A stretch of 64,000 bases of DNA from Clarkia xantiana subsp. parviflora (lineage: Eukaryota; Streptophyta; Magnoliopsida; Myrtales; Onagraceae). A program made the translations under genes and the position numbers. Numbering within the stretch: the stretch's first letter is position 1; each line of letters begins with the position of its first letter. The notes beneath the pieces were generated by a model. It saw nothing but the letters and a program-made list of their open reading frames with translations, had not been told where the DNA came from and searched no databases. Location: the NCBI GenBank assembly GCA_036873135.1, contig JAPTYO010000011.1:17432747-17496746 (forward strand), in the 5' to 3' direction. Positions 42,061 through 55,016 of this stretch are shown here, one piece after another.

Positions 42061-45000
42061 CTTGAAACAAATAATAATAACAAAAAGAAACATACCGTAG
42101 TTTTCAAGACAATTCCTTGCCTCGACTCTCCAACAACTCTAAAGCGCGCTGTTCGTTTTGAGACCTGCTCAGTGACTTTGAAGTTACAAAACAACACCAA
42201 CATTAAATCTAAAGAATATTCTGGACACAATAACAAGCATTCACTTGAACAAAATAATAGGCATTCATTAAGTTGTTTGAAAGAAATTAGTGCACTTTCT
42301 TGCCTCAAGGAAGGATACTTTAACTGGAGTTGACAATGCTACAGTTGTAATTCACGACTTAGCTATTAACACACTAGTATAAGTTGATACAGAGTACAAA
42401 AGAGAAAAAGGAGGAATCCACTATTAGAAATAATTGAGAAAAAAAAAAAAAAGAGAGGAATTTTATGCTATGTAGCCAATGATGTAATGTTGACAATAAC
42501 CAACATAGTTACCATATTAGAAATGCTTGCATAACACTAACTATTTGGTACTCTACCCCATCATAGGTCTAATTTTTTAGAATAATCTTACTACAAAACA
42601 CATAAAACTTGACAAGAGGAAACACCAATTAGAAAAGACCAAAATCACTACTCAAAGTGAAATCTAATCAGTAACAGAGGGAAAGCACCGAAAGAGCAAA
42701 CAGAGATTGGTAGCCTATCAGCTGAAGTACCAACCTTACAAAGAATAAGACCAATTAGGATTTCTTGAGATATTGCTTCTTTCTTTTTTTTCAAATGACG
42801 TGGGTGTACGAGCCTTCAGCCGAACTACTGGACATTGTTAAAATAAAAAAAAATAAAATAAAAAAACAAGAAGTATTCAAACGAGCGGAGCTTAAACATT
42901 AAGACGTGCAATTAATTATGGTTTGCCCGATTTAACTAGGGGAGCTTCTGTTTCCTACTAGCTCAAACACAGAGAAGAGTTGTAATACATAATAGAGACA
43001 ATTCACTTATAGATCTTTTTTTTGCACATGCCTCTGCAATCTTTCATAAAAATTGACACTAAAGCTTCCAGTTCAGGTCAGTTTGGGCCTAGTTTTGCCC
43101 TTTTAGCTGCACCAAAGACTAAGTTGTTGTGGATCAAATTACCGAAGAACGATTTGAGAAACGAGTGTATCATACCTCGTTCGGTTGAATACTGATGCCT
43201 TCTACAGTGTCATGTGATTGTCTGGCCCCATAGAGACTAAGACAAGAGAAGCACCCATTGACCTTGGCTTGCATAAATTCAATCAAAATTCTTAGTGGTT
43301 CTGCAAGTGGCAGGGTCCCCAAATAGGTAATGCTATCATTGGCCTTGAGGTGGTCCATTAATCAAAGGAATTGAAGGGACTCCTCCATGCTGTACAATTG
43401 GGTCTGTTTTGCTAGAATAATTCAATGTTGCATGCCTCAAAACAGTGCTTTTATAGAAGTCCCATGTGTGTAAACCTCAGTCCACTAAACCTCCCCCTCC
43501 ATGTCAGGCTTTTTCCCTTTGATTGGTTTCTAGAGTCAACAAGAATTTCACCTCAACCTCGACCTACTAAATAAACCACAAATACAGAATTAATACAGCA
43601 CTCATTTAAGTGAACAAGCAGATATTTAGTTGACTCCATACTTTCAAATCCTCTCATAATTAAGGAAAGGTAACAAAGATAAAATACAAGCTTGTTGTAT
43701 AGCAATAGTAACAACGAATTGTTGTTTTAAAGTCGATCTGTTTACTCATCTACATAATATTTTTCCTTGTTCACTTATAAATCCACTAATTAAACTGATT
43801 TGCTGTTTGGAATCAGCTACACACAGCACAAACAATGAGAAGCAATTCCAAGGTCATGTTCCTGAGAAGACTTAAAGCAAAAGCCATGTGCTACAAGGGC
43901 ATGAAGAAAACCCACTAACGAGGCAGAAGCTTGCTCATACATGCCAACTCCACCAACAGTTCCACTTGACACTAAATCCACCAAATAATCCCAAAGTGAC
44001 AGGAATCTTTCCCAAAATAGTGAATGTGATTGATACCTTCCATGAAAATCCCTTGATGTTTGCTCAAAAAAGCTTGGGAAGTAAGTGCAATGCTATAGCA
44101 GAAAATAAGTAGAATCCAGCATATAAATGTAGTTCAATCAAAAAAAGCATCTCCATGTAGGTCCTCGAGCTTCATCTCTTCTACTTCATATCTTATATGT
44201 CGTTTTCTATACAAACTATTATTTTCCACCATAATAACTTTGTCAAAAGAAAGCACTGGTTTCGTTGGTCTTTCTGGTTCATTCTTAAGCAGATGTTGCC
44301 TCTAACATTGAAAACACAAGGAACTGTCTAGACTCTAGGAGAAGAAAATACTGGAAGATACTCAAGTGCAAGGAATAATCTAACTGCTAATTGTCGCATT
44401 AATTTACCACCTTCATGGAGAGACGCGCTCCAAATGGAAATTGTACGGGTCATTATTGACATAGATGTAGTAGATTACTGATGGTATCTCATCTTTTCAG
44501 CAATTTACATGTAAGATAAATTTCCAATGATAGCAAATAGAATGATAGCAGAGTAGAACAATACGTAACTTAACCAGATTCCATTCCATGAGCCCTGAGA
44601 ATCACGTTGGGAACAATTGTTTTGAGTCACTATATGGTTTTGATAGAGCATAAAACTCCAATTGGTTGATAGTAGTTACTTGAAGATCATATATGTGGGT
44701 AAATTCAACAAGAAATTGTTCACCCTTCATTTGATGTCCTGTCTGGAAAGAAGAAACCTAAAGTCATTTCAAGTTACTACACATGGCCTACGTACTCTGA
44801 ATTTGTCAAAACTTCGAGTAAAAGCGGATCATAAAGTAAATAATTTTGATATCAGATGAGATGGTAGCGTGTAAACATTTTCTAGAAAGAGCCTAACAAC
44901 AAAGTTTTCAAGGGTTTAGCTCAAATAAGAATACATGCACCATAAATTTTCTACGCTTTGCCGCTACTCAGTTCAGTCTTATTTAACTATATAGCATATT

Positions 45001-46930
45001 GATGGCTCATATAACCCAAATGAGAGAACTACATGTATATGTTTTATGTTAATCAGCAACTTATAAAGGTGTTAGCAATCGCCAAGAGATGATTAGCTAT
45101 ATATGATAATATTATATAGTATTTAAGAGGGAAAACATCTATACCATCAACTTTGCTGGAAAATGTGATTCACTGGCTTAATAAGGTATTGTTAAAGCAG
45201 TCAGCCTTATGATCATAACATAGGAAAACATTTTATGCCTCAAAACTGTGTGAATATGGTAAAAGCAGAAAGAATACAGTAGAGCAAATCAAATTCGCTA
45301 TCTCATAGATTGATTCAGGAGAAACAGTTGATCTCTACATCTTTTGTTATCTTCGTGCAGAATATAGTGTTAGTGGGCCTCCATGCGCAATAAGGTGCCA
45401 CTACTATATTGCGATAAAAGAAATATAACATCCACTTTCATGAGAGACGATAAGCTTGTTACCATTTGGTCGACATGAAAAGTAGATCTACTAAGTCTGA
45501 GCATCACATAAAATTTGAACTGTTGAGCAGGAATGCAATTTGTATCCTTAATAATTACAGGGTTTTCCATTTAAGAACAAAAAGTAATGGTGTGAGAATT
45601 GTGGTTGTCACTACTCAGTTATGTTTTCTATTTCATCAGAGCACTATTGAAACCAACCTTACATGTACTGGTATAAATAAAGGAAATATTACGGAACAGA
45701 AAAAGCAAATGAATACCTGAAAGCTGTATATGTCCTGGCTTGTCCTACACACAATGCAAGGGGGGTCCAAAAACATTATTTGACCTCACAAATTGCCTTA
45801 GTACTACAAGTAAACAGGCTTGCTTCATATGCAAGTCTTGAAAGGGAAAAGAAAATACATGTCCACTTAGTTATTTTGAACAGCTGCAGGGGACCAGGTG
45901 GAGTCTGGAACCACGAAGCTACCCTAAACCCTAAAGTCAGAAACTCTAAATAGGGAAGTTCAATCAGACACCAACTAGCTAACGTTCCAGAAGGCATGAA
46001 AAATAGTTCATTTAAGAAAACATTCTTGTGGTAGAGAAGGGTGGTTGCTAATCATTTTCCAATGTGGAAACCAAAAAAAAATATCATTTACCAATATGTT
46101 GGTTTCGAAGTTTGAGCAAAAATTGTTGGATGGACCTGAAAGGTTAGTTCCATTAATCAGCAGCACATTTCGCTAAATCACAGCCTAGAACTTGATTTAT
46201 TGGTCCGTTGATAAGGCAGATGGACTTATGTTAGTTTAGGACCTTAGGTATACAAATAACAACAGTATGAACAGCTTTGTGAAAGATAGTATATCTGAAT
46301 TTAGCGTTGAGCTATACTACAAGAGAAGAGCACATCCACTGAGCATAAAAAAAGAAGTCTTGAAGGGGGAGTAAAGGCACAAGCACAGACATGGTGCGTT
46401 CAACATAGTTACTTGAATCTACGCCACTGATTAATCAAAATATTTACATGATATTTGATTCCGCAACCAACATTGATCAAAATATTATAGTCGCAACCGT
46501 ACATAATTTGCATATTGCTTGGAGTTGATGCATTTTTTTTATCAGTCAAATTGACATTGAAAAAGTGCAATGCAGTGAAGAGAGGCTGCATTGCTGCGCT
46601 AGCTAATCCGTGCCTAGCTAGGAGAGAACCAAAATAATTTGAAATATCAATGATGCATAACAGCACAAATTCTGAACGAGGACGAGCATGAGGAACAAGG
46701 TAGAGACAGAAGTGGAAGTACTTACCAGTGTCAAGATGGGGCCTGCAACTGATTCTCATTGATTTCTTCGCCTCCGATGATTGATTGAAAAACTAAATTG
46801 TGAACAGAATGGTGGCGAACGCCGAAGCCGAGGGAAGGAGAGGTGGAAATCAGTGAAAATTGAAATGTCAGACCGGACCGGCGGTCCAGCTTTGTCAGAC
46901 CGTAAACCGGTCATGTCATCGGTCTGCTCC
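42061..46930 (-). other. Unassigned region, possible spliced minus-strand transcript
   Basis: No protein family recognised in 4.9 kb. On the minus strand there are splice-like borders: a GTAAGTAC donor after a short ATG-containing exon at about 46737-46800, a GTATGATA donor ending a segment at about 43173-43406, and a 69-base segment 42097-42165 bounded by AG and GTATGTTTC. These could belong to a long non-coding or poorly conserved transcript. I cannot join them into a convincing protein. Confidence 0.3.
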
Positions 46931-47189
46931 AACTAAAAGACCAGACTGCAAATGAACACGATCTAGCCCACGGTGGTGGATCCAGACTCCAGAGGTTTAT
47001 ATTGTAGGTATATTTTGCAAAAATGAAATAAAAAAAATTGTAAATATTTAATATATTTTTAAGAAAATTTTGTACAAAATAAATATTTTAAAATAATAAT
47101 AATTTGTACTTTTTTTCAATTATTTATTCAAAAATGTCGTTAAATACATTTTAAATGAATAATATGTACTAAATAGTTTTTAAAGTATC
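46931..47189. other. AT-rich spacer
   Basis: Short AT-rich stretch before the solo LTR; nothing recognised. Confidence 0.4.
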
Positions 47190-47194
47190 ACAAC

Positions 47195-48868
47195 TGTCAG
47201 ATCTAAAATCTGACCTAAGGCGATTACGTTTTGAAAACGTTGCAATTTTGAAAGAGTCGCCACTAGTTAATTAAGACTAACTAGAATCCTAAATTTACCT
47301 AAGGGAATAACGAATTAAACACCTAGGTATAAAATCGGTCTACGATCAGAAATTCGAGTTCGGGGGTTCTATTACGAATTAAAAATATAATATTAACTAC
47401 GCCCTTTCGATACTCAATTCACTTAATTGCCAACTTTATTTTTTAATACATACTATATCAGACTAATCTAACGACGTCGTGATTTAATTAAATTTGTGAT
47501 ATGCAAAAAAATTTATCGATCATTAGCCTAAATCTAAAAATTAATTATAATCTATAAGTCACAATTAAGACAAATCTAAAGCCCAAAATTATCTAACATG
47601 CTTAAATACATACACAACATATTACATATTTAATCATACATACAACTTGATTAATTAAACACTCTACCTAATCAAATTTATCTAATTACATTTAAACATC
47701 TAATTAAAAATAATATAGTAATAATAATAATATAACAGAATATAATAATAAATATTTAATGAAATAACAATAAAATAATAAATAATTAAAAAAAAAAAAA
47801 AAAAACTCACCTTCTTTATCCTCTGATGCAAGTAGCGGGACAGCAAGCACCGGGGCAGGGACGGCGACAGGCGGTGGGACGAGCTCCGGCACGGCAGCAG
47901 CTCAGGCGTGTCGAAATTCCGGCAGACTAGCAAGTACGGGTTCGACGGAGATCGTGGAGAGCAGTGGCTCGTCTGGAGGTGGTAGCAGCGATGAACCGTG
48001 GCTGCACGACGGGGACGGTCCTTGGCGGAAGGGAGAGGTCGCTGGTGGATGGAGTGGGTCGGAATGACAGAGTCGAGGCGTCTGACACGTTGTGGGTCGG
48101 ATCCGGAGTTCGACGTGGAGGTAGCGGCCTTCGATGGGACTAATGAAGGCAGTGTTGGTGGTGGTTATCGTCGGAGCTAGGGATCAGCTGTCGGCAGGCG
48201 GGCGGAGGTAGTCTTGGAGAACTGGGCGTTGTGTGGTAGATGGGCGTCACCGGAGGTCACGGCTGGCCAGGAAGGTCTGCCTGCGGTGGAAGAGAGAGAG
48301 AAGAGAGAGAAAGCGGGAGAGAGAGAGAGAGAGAGAGGAGGTGGACGGATGGTTGTCGGCGACGTCGGGGCGGCAGGCGCAGGCAATCGATCTGGGGCGG
48401 ATGTGGTCCGGCCACTGGCGGTGGTCCGGCCACCTGACTGCAGCGGGGAGAAGATTTAAAAAAAAAAAAAAAAACTAATTCACTAGCAGACAAAATAGCA
48501 CGATTTTCGAGAACTAATATATTATTATTTTCTGGTGTAATTTTCTGTGTGCTTTTACATTGACAAGGGGTCCTTTTATAGCTAGTCTAGACCCTAATAT
48601 TAGGAAAACAACATATTTGCTCTAATATACACGATAAATCCGAAATTACGCAATATATTTTTATGAACATTGCCATAAATATATATTATATATTTTCTGA
48701 ATTTTACATAATATTTAGTGCATATATATTACCCTAATTTGAGTTAAACTTATCTTTGGCAACCTCGTGACCTTCCATTATCAGATACTTCCCTTTTTTA
48801 AACGCATTACACATAACATTTTTAACGTGTTACATACGTGTCGCGCGTACCAAAATTAGGTGTTTACA
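47195..48868 (-). mobile_element. Solo LTR (1.67 kb) of a gypsy-like element
   Basis: Begins TGTCAGATCTAAAATC and ends GGTGTTTACA, flanked by a perfect 5-bp duplication ACAAC (47190-47194, 48869-48873). No internal retrotransposon genes are present, so it is what remains after LTR-LTR recombination. A minus-strand TATA box (TATAAAAGGA, complement at 48571-48580) gives its orientation. It has a poly-A/T run at about 47787-47805, a GA-rich run near 48295-48340 and a GC-rich middle. Its left 80 bp, reversed, match 53949-54028. Small frames inside are not taken as genes. Confidence 0.85.
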
Positions 48869-48873
48869 ACAAC

Positions 48874-49325
48874 TAAGCATTAATTTTTTATACAAATGTT
48901 ACAATTGAGTCAAATTGGACTAAAACCGATTGTGAGACAGTAGCGTCTCAATCGAGTTATGACATATAACAATCGTATATGTTATTAGGTCTTGAATTTT
49001 ATATTTAGAAAAGTATTTAGTTATTTTTGTAAGTTTAAAATGTATTTGACGACAAATTTAGACGGGTGATTGAAATAAGTATCAATTACATTGTTTTAAA
49101 ACATATTGTACATTTTAAAACATATTGGTACGACTAAAAACTAGCTTTTCAAACATATTGTATGGTTATAATACTTGTTCTTATTGAATTAGAGTAATTA
49201 CAATTATAGTCTAGCAAAATAGATTTTTTTTAAGCAAGAGAAAGATGAATAAAAAAAATTACATTCATATTCTTTAAGTCAAAAGTCCCAAATTTAAAAT
49301 TGATTAACTTTTTTCCAAATGGATT
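48874..49325. other. AT-rich spacer before the gypsy pol remnant
   Basis: No gene recognised. The join to retrotransposon sequence is near 49325, where a reverse-transcriptase reading begins abruptly, so the 5' half of that element is missing. Confidence 0.45.
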
Positions 49326-52003
49326 GAATGAAAGAGTTACCAGAGAGCAATGGTGACATTGTTTCATGACATGATGCATAAGTAGATGGAAGTGTATGTC
49401 GATGATATGATCACAAAGTCCCGTGAAGATGAAGACCACCTTGTCAACTTGCGGATGCTCTTTGAACGGCTCAAGAAGTTTAAACTGAGATTGAATCCAA
49501 CAAAGTGCACATTCTGAGTAACATCCGGCAAACTGCTGGGCTTTATAGTCAGCAAGAATGGTATAGAAGTGGATCCAGACAAGGTCAAGGCAATCTTAGA
49601 CCTTCCAGCACCATATACCGTCAAGGAAGTCAGAAGCTTGCTCGGACGCTTGAACTACATCGCGAGGTTCATCGCCAATATGACGAATAAGTGTCAACCG
49701 TTGTTCCACCTCCTACAAAAAAATGCATTGATTGAATTGGACGAAGAGTGTCAGCATGTCTTCGATTCAATCAAAGCATATCTAGTCAATTCACCAGTCC
49801 TGGTCCCACCCACTCCGGGTCGACCGCTTATTTTGTACCTGACGGTTCGAAAAAGCTCATTGGGATGCATGTTGGGGCAACTAGATGAAGATGGCCAGGC
49901 AGAACACGCCATTTATTACCTCAGCAATTCACCGAAGGAGAGGCCAAATACACGGAGGTTGAAAGGACGAGTTGCGCGTTGGTATGGTTGATGCAACGAC
50001 TCCGACAGTATACGTTGTATTACACCATACACCTCATTTCCAAGCTGAAACCCTTGAAGTACATACTAGAAAAGTCGGCGTTAATGAAGAATGTCGACAA
50101 ATGGCAGGTCCAACTTGCTGAGTACGACATACACTTCATTCATCGTACTTCTATCAAAGGGCAGGCTATTGCAGATCATCTGGCCGAGTTTCCCATTGAC
50201 GACGATCATCAAGCAAGTCACAAGCTTCCGGACAGCGACATACTTCACGTGGAAGAAGAGGTAAAAAATAGTAGCATGTGGAGAATGTATTTTGATAGAG
50301 CTGCAAATTCCACTGGGTGTGGTGTAGGGGCAGTACTCGTCTCCCCAAAGGGCTAACATTTTCCGGTAGCGGCGAAGATTACTTTTCCATGCACCAACAA
50401 CGTGGCAGAATACGAAGCGTGCATTCTCAGGTTGCGAGCGGCAATTGATTTCAAGATACATGAACTGGAGGTTTATGGAGATTCCATGCCGATCATTCTC
50501 CAAACATTGGTTGAATGGAAAACAAGATATCCCAAGTTGCAACCGTACCATCAGCATATCGAAGAGTTGAGCGGGAATTTCGAATAAATAACATTCACGC
50601 AGATGCCTCTGTGTAAAAACCAATTCGTAGACGCGTTGGCAACTCTCGCATCGATGGTGAATATTTCGAACGGGAGTTCCATAGAGTCTCTCGAGATTGA
50701 AGTAAACAAGCGTCCTGCATATTGTTGCACGCTTAAAGAATCAGATGGCGAACCCTGGTTCATTGACATGAAGAGATACTTGTTGTCAGGCGAGTTTCCC
50801 GAGGGCGCAAGTAGCAAGGATCGGAAAATCATCCGCAGGATGGCATGCAATCACTTTCTTAGTGGTGAGGTTCTTTATAGAAAATATTTTGATGCCACCC
50901 TTTTGAGATGTGTAGGTTCGGAAGAAGCATAACGATTGATGGAGGAAGTCCACGAAGGAATTTGTGGACCGCACATGTGCGGTCACATGCTCGTAAGAAA
51001 AATCATGAGGATGGGCTATTTTTTGGACTACCCTGATGTCAGACTGCGTCAAGCACGTCCAACGGTGCCACCTATGCCAGGAGTACTCTAGTCAGATTCA
51101 TACGCCGCCAAATGAGTTGCATCCGGTGTATTCTCCGTGGCCTTTTCAATGTGGGGAATTGACGTGATCAGTCTCATTTCACCAAATGCATCTAACGGCG
51201 ACAGGTTCATTTTGGTGGCAATTGATTATTTCACCAAATGGATAGAGGCTGTCACACATGCGTCAGTTACTGCAAAAGTGTTTGAGCGTTTCTTACGAAG
51301 ATACATCGTTGCCCGTTACGGAGTACCCGAGACAATAATCACAGACAACCCCAAGAATCTCAACAACAAGTTGATAAATGATCTAGGTGACCAACTCAAG
51401 ATCAAGCACATAAATTCGTCCCCATACCGTCCTCAGATGAATGGCGCGGTGGAGGCGGCGAATAAGAACATAAAGAAGATCATTGAGAATATGACAATCA
51501 CATACAAAGATTGGCATAATATGCTACCTTGGGCACTCTTGGCATATAGAACTTTGATCCGTACATCAATCGGGGCAACTCCGTTCTCACTCGTGTACAG
51601 AAGCAAAGCAGTTCTATCCGTAGAAGTGGAGATTCCCTCAGCAAGGATCCTGGCAGAATCAGGGCTCGACGAAGCAGAATGGACCAGACGAAGATATGAA
51701 CAGTTGAACCTCATCGATGAAAAGAGGCTCACAACACTTTTCCATGGGCAATGTTACCAGCAACGAATGGCTAGGGCCTTTGACAAGAAGGTGCGACCAC
51801 GTAATTTCCAACCAAGAGACCCGGTACTGCGAAAAGTACTCCGTATCAATCCTGATTCACGAGGGAAGTTCGCACTCAAATACGAAAGACCCTACGTGGT
51901 CAAAGAGGTGTTTAAAGGAGGCGCGATGATCATCACCGATATGGACGGTCGAGACTTTCCGAGTCCAATCAATGCAGACGCACTCAAAAGGTACTATGCC
52001 TAA
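49326..52003 (+). pseudogene. Ty3/gypsy pol remnant: RT, RNase H, second RNase H, integrase
   Basis: Order seen: the end of reverse transcriptase with the catalytic YVDDM (about 49400) and KLLGFIVSKNGIEVDPDKV (49535-49590), then EVRSLLGRLNYIARFI. The first RNase H follows (from about 49840). A second RNase H-like domain begins MYFDRAANSTGCGVGAVLVSP (about 50288) and continues NNVAEYEACILRLRAA. Integrase is at 51137-52003 with MWGIDVISLISP, AIDYFTKWIEA, a TDNPKN block and NGAVEAANKN. A second RNase H is a known trait of Tat-lineage elements. There is a frameshift near 49925, in-frame stops near 50354, 50585, 50930 and 51090, and TDNG altered to TDNP. The zinc-binding N-terminus of integrase is frameshifted. 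This copy cannot make a working polyprotein. Confidence 0.88.
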
Positions 52004-52009
52004 AAGAGT

Positions 52010-52790
52010 AGTTTCCCCTTGTGAAGCTAAAAAAAAATTCCCGCTAGGTTGAAAATTTGTAAAGGCGACCTAGGAAAAAGTTAGGGATGAGATGCATGAT
52101 TAAAAATCTGAAAGGAAATACATGGCAAAAGGGGAGTTTTTAAAATAAAAAAAAATCAATAAATTCAAAAAATCCAGGGTCTTAAGTAGCGATGACGACA
52201 AGCTTCATAACGCATCATGAGCTACTTACCTGAAATTTTCAAATGTTTCCGAGAAAGTGTATGTTTTGAAAAGGCCGCAGCCACCCTTAAAACGGCTATA
52301 TACAATGAGTGATTCCGCAACTTATGAGAGCGGAAGAATTTTTAAAAGGCCACAACCACACTTAGAGAAAAATGGCTACAAATAAAGAGTGATCCCGCGA
52401 ATTCTGTGAGGGCGGGAAGATAAAGAACGGGCCACAGTCAACCCGAAATTGACTACTGAAAAGAAGATATTCCGCAATGGAAAATGCGGAAAACAATTGA
52501 GAGGGTCACAACCACTCATTAATCGGCTACCAAATAAAGAGCGCTTCCGCTAGGTTGAAAACCCGAAAGGGCGGCCTAGGCAAAATAGGAAATGAGGGGC
52601 ATGATTGCAAGATCCATAAAGTGCAATCATGGCAAAAGGAGAGAAAATAGACAAAACCGAGGGGCACGGTAAAAAATCATTCAAAGTCGACCGTGGCAAA
52701 AAGAGAGAAATTCTATAATAAAAAGAAGAAAAAAAACCCCGCTAAATTGTCTTGTCATGCACAACTTAGGCAAAAAGTAGGGACAGACTT
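52010..52790 (+). repeat. Degenerate ~78-bp tandem repeats downstream of pol
   Basis: Units with TCCGC...GCGGAAGA and GGCCACAACCAC...ATGGCTAC words recur at about 52300, 52388, 52465 and 52543. A CCGCTAGGTTGAAAA...GGCCTAGGCAAAA unit occurs at about 52040 and again at 52548, followed by GGCATGATT..CATGGCAAAAGG. Non-coding. Confidence 0.65.
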
Positions 52791-52804
52791 CGAGTTGTCA
52801 GGCC

Positions 52805-53345
52805 ACTAGAGGTTCTTGACGCCACTAGAGGCTCTTCTCCGACGGACGCCACTAGAGGCTTTTAACCGACGGACGCCGCTATAGGCTCTTCTCCGACATA
52901 CGCCACTAGAGGATCTTCACCGACATACGCCATTAGTGGCTCTTCTCCGACATACGTCATTAGAGGCTCTTCTCCGACAGACGCCACTAGGGGCTCTTCT
53001 CCAACAGACGCCACTAGAGGTGCTTCTCCAACGGACGCCACTAGAGGCTCTTCTCCGACAAACGCTACTGGAGGCTTTTCGTTATCGCTCGCCACTGGAG
53101 GCATCATCTATCAAGATTTTACTTTATTGTACGCCACTGGAAGCTTTTCCTTGTCGCTCGCCACTGGAGGCATCGTCGATTGAGTTTTTTCTTTACTGCA
53201 CGCCACTGGAGGCTTTTCGTTACCGCACGCCACTGGAGGCTTTTCATTACCGCACGACACTTGAGGCTTTTCGTTACCGTATGCCACTGGAGGCTTCTTT
53301 ACCGCACTGCCGCTGGAGGCTCTACGTTTCGCACTACCAATGAAG
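52805..53345 (-). repeat. 30-bp tandem repeats open on the minus strand
   Basis: About 17 units of the type GCCACTAGAGGCTCTTCTCC plus ~10 bases. In the minus direction the unit codes for a 10-residue repeat like VGEEPLVASV, later KPPVACGNE. Because the unit is a multiple of three, two adjoining minus frames (53107-52862 and 53377-53111) stay open. Position (after pol, before the LTR) matches where Tat elements carry an antisense ORF, but no conserved domain is visible. Confidence 0.75.
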
Positions 53346-53483
53346 GTTTTTTTAGCGATATCTGTCAATAAAGCCAAAGGCCACCTTAGAAATTTGAAGA
53401 CCCGGAAGAAGAATTAGATGCTTAATAGTTTTTAGCGATATCATGTTTTTAGCGATATCTGTCAATAAAGCCAAAGGCCACCA

Positions 53484-53948
53484 CAGAGCTCCAGATCGGA
53501 GTTTTTTGGCTCCGATCGGAGCCCAATCGGGACCGGTGGCTCCGATCGGAGCCCAATCGGGGTCGGTCGGTGGCTCCGATCGGAGTCCAATTGGGGCCGG
53601 TGGCTCCGATTTGGGCCCATTCGGAGCCTTGGTGGTGGTCGCCGGAGTACGGTGGTGGTCGCCGGAGTACGGTTGGTGGAGCCGTGGTGGCTTCAAGGGC
53701 ATTTTGGTCTTTTCACTTCAAGCATGTGAGGGGCACACTTGATAGAAGAGTATTTTTGGAAATTTAGTTTATTTCCAGTCACATACCAAGCATGTGACCA
53801 ACTTCCGTTAGTTTTAACGGAAAAAACTAACGGAGACCGCTGTTATCAACAAAACTGAAATTTCAGACCTCCGTTATTAACTTTTTAAATTTCAGACCTC
53901 TCCCGTTAACATGTGTGATAGTTCAGACCTTACATAGGTTCTTAACCC
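53484..53948. mobile_element. Truncated Mutator-like element, relative of 15088-16064
   Basis: The right 300 bp, reversed, closely match the left end of the element at 15088 (GGGTTAAGAACCTATG terminus, then GGTCTGAA.., CACATGCTTGG.., AAGTGTGCCCCTCACATGC). It includes the palindrome GCTCCGATCGGAGC at about 53509 and 53539. The opposite TIR is missing. Just outside, TTTAGCGATATCTGTCAATA occurs twice (about 53350 and 53447). Confidence 0.8.
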
Positions 53949-54028
53949 TTATAATTAACTAGTGGCGACTCTTTTAAAATTCATGTGTTTTCAAAACATA
54001 ATCGCCTTAGGTTAGATTTATGGCCTGA
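53949..54028 (+). repeat. End of the gypsy element's 3' LTR
   Basis: Matches the reversed left end of the solo LTR at 47195 (AACTAGTGGCGACTCTTT, TTTTCAAAACATAATCGCC, TAGG..CTGACA). This ties the pol remnant at 49326-52003 to the same LTR family; the rest of the LTR is lost or displaced by the Mutator-like fragment. Confidence 0.7.
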
Positions 54029-55016
54029 CATGTATTAAATAATACAATGGTTTGGTGAGATTTAAATAATATATAATTAAGTATTAGCTAATACATATAT
54101 TTTAATATATTGAAACAAACATACCCATAATATCACATATGTTTAATTTGCACAACAATAACAAATTAATCAAGAATAAGAAACTTTGGCAAAACAAAAA
54201 CAAAAAATATAAAAACGCATTATTTTAAAATAATAATCTTAAAACAAAGTTTAGAGTAAAATACGAATTAAAACATAAATCTTCTTCATTTTTAAACAGA
54301 ATTCCATGCAATGTGCTAGCAAATGACTAGTTTTCCATAAACATTGACTTTAAAAACTATTTTAATCACAATGAAGAAAATTTAGATAGAAGTTGACCTA
54401 ATGTGTTGAAACAGTATATAAGTTTAGTGAGCAACTTCTATCAGTCCGAAAAGGCAGAAAGTGTTGGACCCCATGATAGAGGGCGGCACCTAGATGTTGA
54501 TATGAATATGGAGATATATACATGACTTGATGGCAGCACTGGACCAGTAAACGTGTAAAGAACATAGTGACCGAGTATGAAAGTTGAATTTCCCTTTCCG
54601 ATCACAAGCTATGATGATCAGAATCAGAAAAGTAGAAACAAGACGGACGGTATTTCCCTCTTTTACCAAGAAAAGAAAGACCACACAGACTAAGAAGTTG
54701 AAACAGACCAAGAAGAGGGTAAAAGCCATCCATCTATTATCATTTACAAGCCACACCATCTACTCCCTCCTCTTACTACACATTAGCAGAATCCACCCTA
54801 ATCCAACCAACAATAATAACAATCACACCACTCATAGTCATCATCATCATATATGACATGTCTCTCTCACCCCTCCTTATCCATCTTTCCCAAACAATGT
54901 AATATACTCTATATTAATTGGTGTAGTAGTCAGTAGCACAAACCTAAACTCAAAATACACAACCACTCATCATCTTAGACTAGTTAACCAACAATTTTGT
55001 AGAGCAGCAGCTACAC
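54029..55016 (-). other. 3' flank and probable 3' UTR of SPINDLY
   Basis: AT-rich, no separate gene seen. The part next to the stop codon (about 54750-55016) is C/A-rich on the plus strand and likely belongs to the transcript's 3' UTR. No poly-A site could be fixed. Confidence 0.45.

Noticed and set aside
43366..43388. Resemblance to miR159/miR319 (ATTGAAGGGA core)
   Set aside because: Only about ten bases match, the 3' half differs, and I see no complementary arm within a few hundred bases to make the long hairpin these families have.
47998..48493. Several overlapping frames inside the solo LTR
   Set aside because: They are low-complexity readings of GA- and CT-rich LTR sequence in many frames, with no homology that I recognise.
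52805..53345. Regularly spaced repeats looking like a CRISPR array
   Set aside because: Units are contiguous, degenerate 30-bp tandem repeats without unique spacers, in a plant nuclear genome next to retrotransposon pol.
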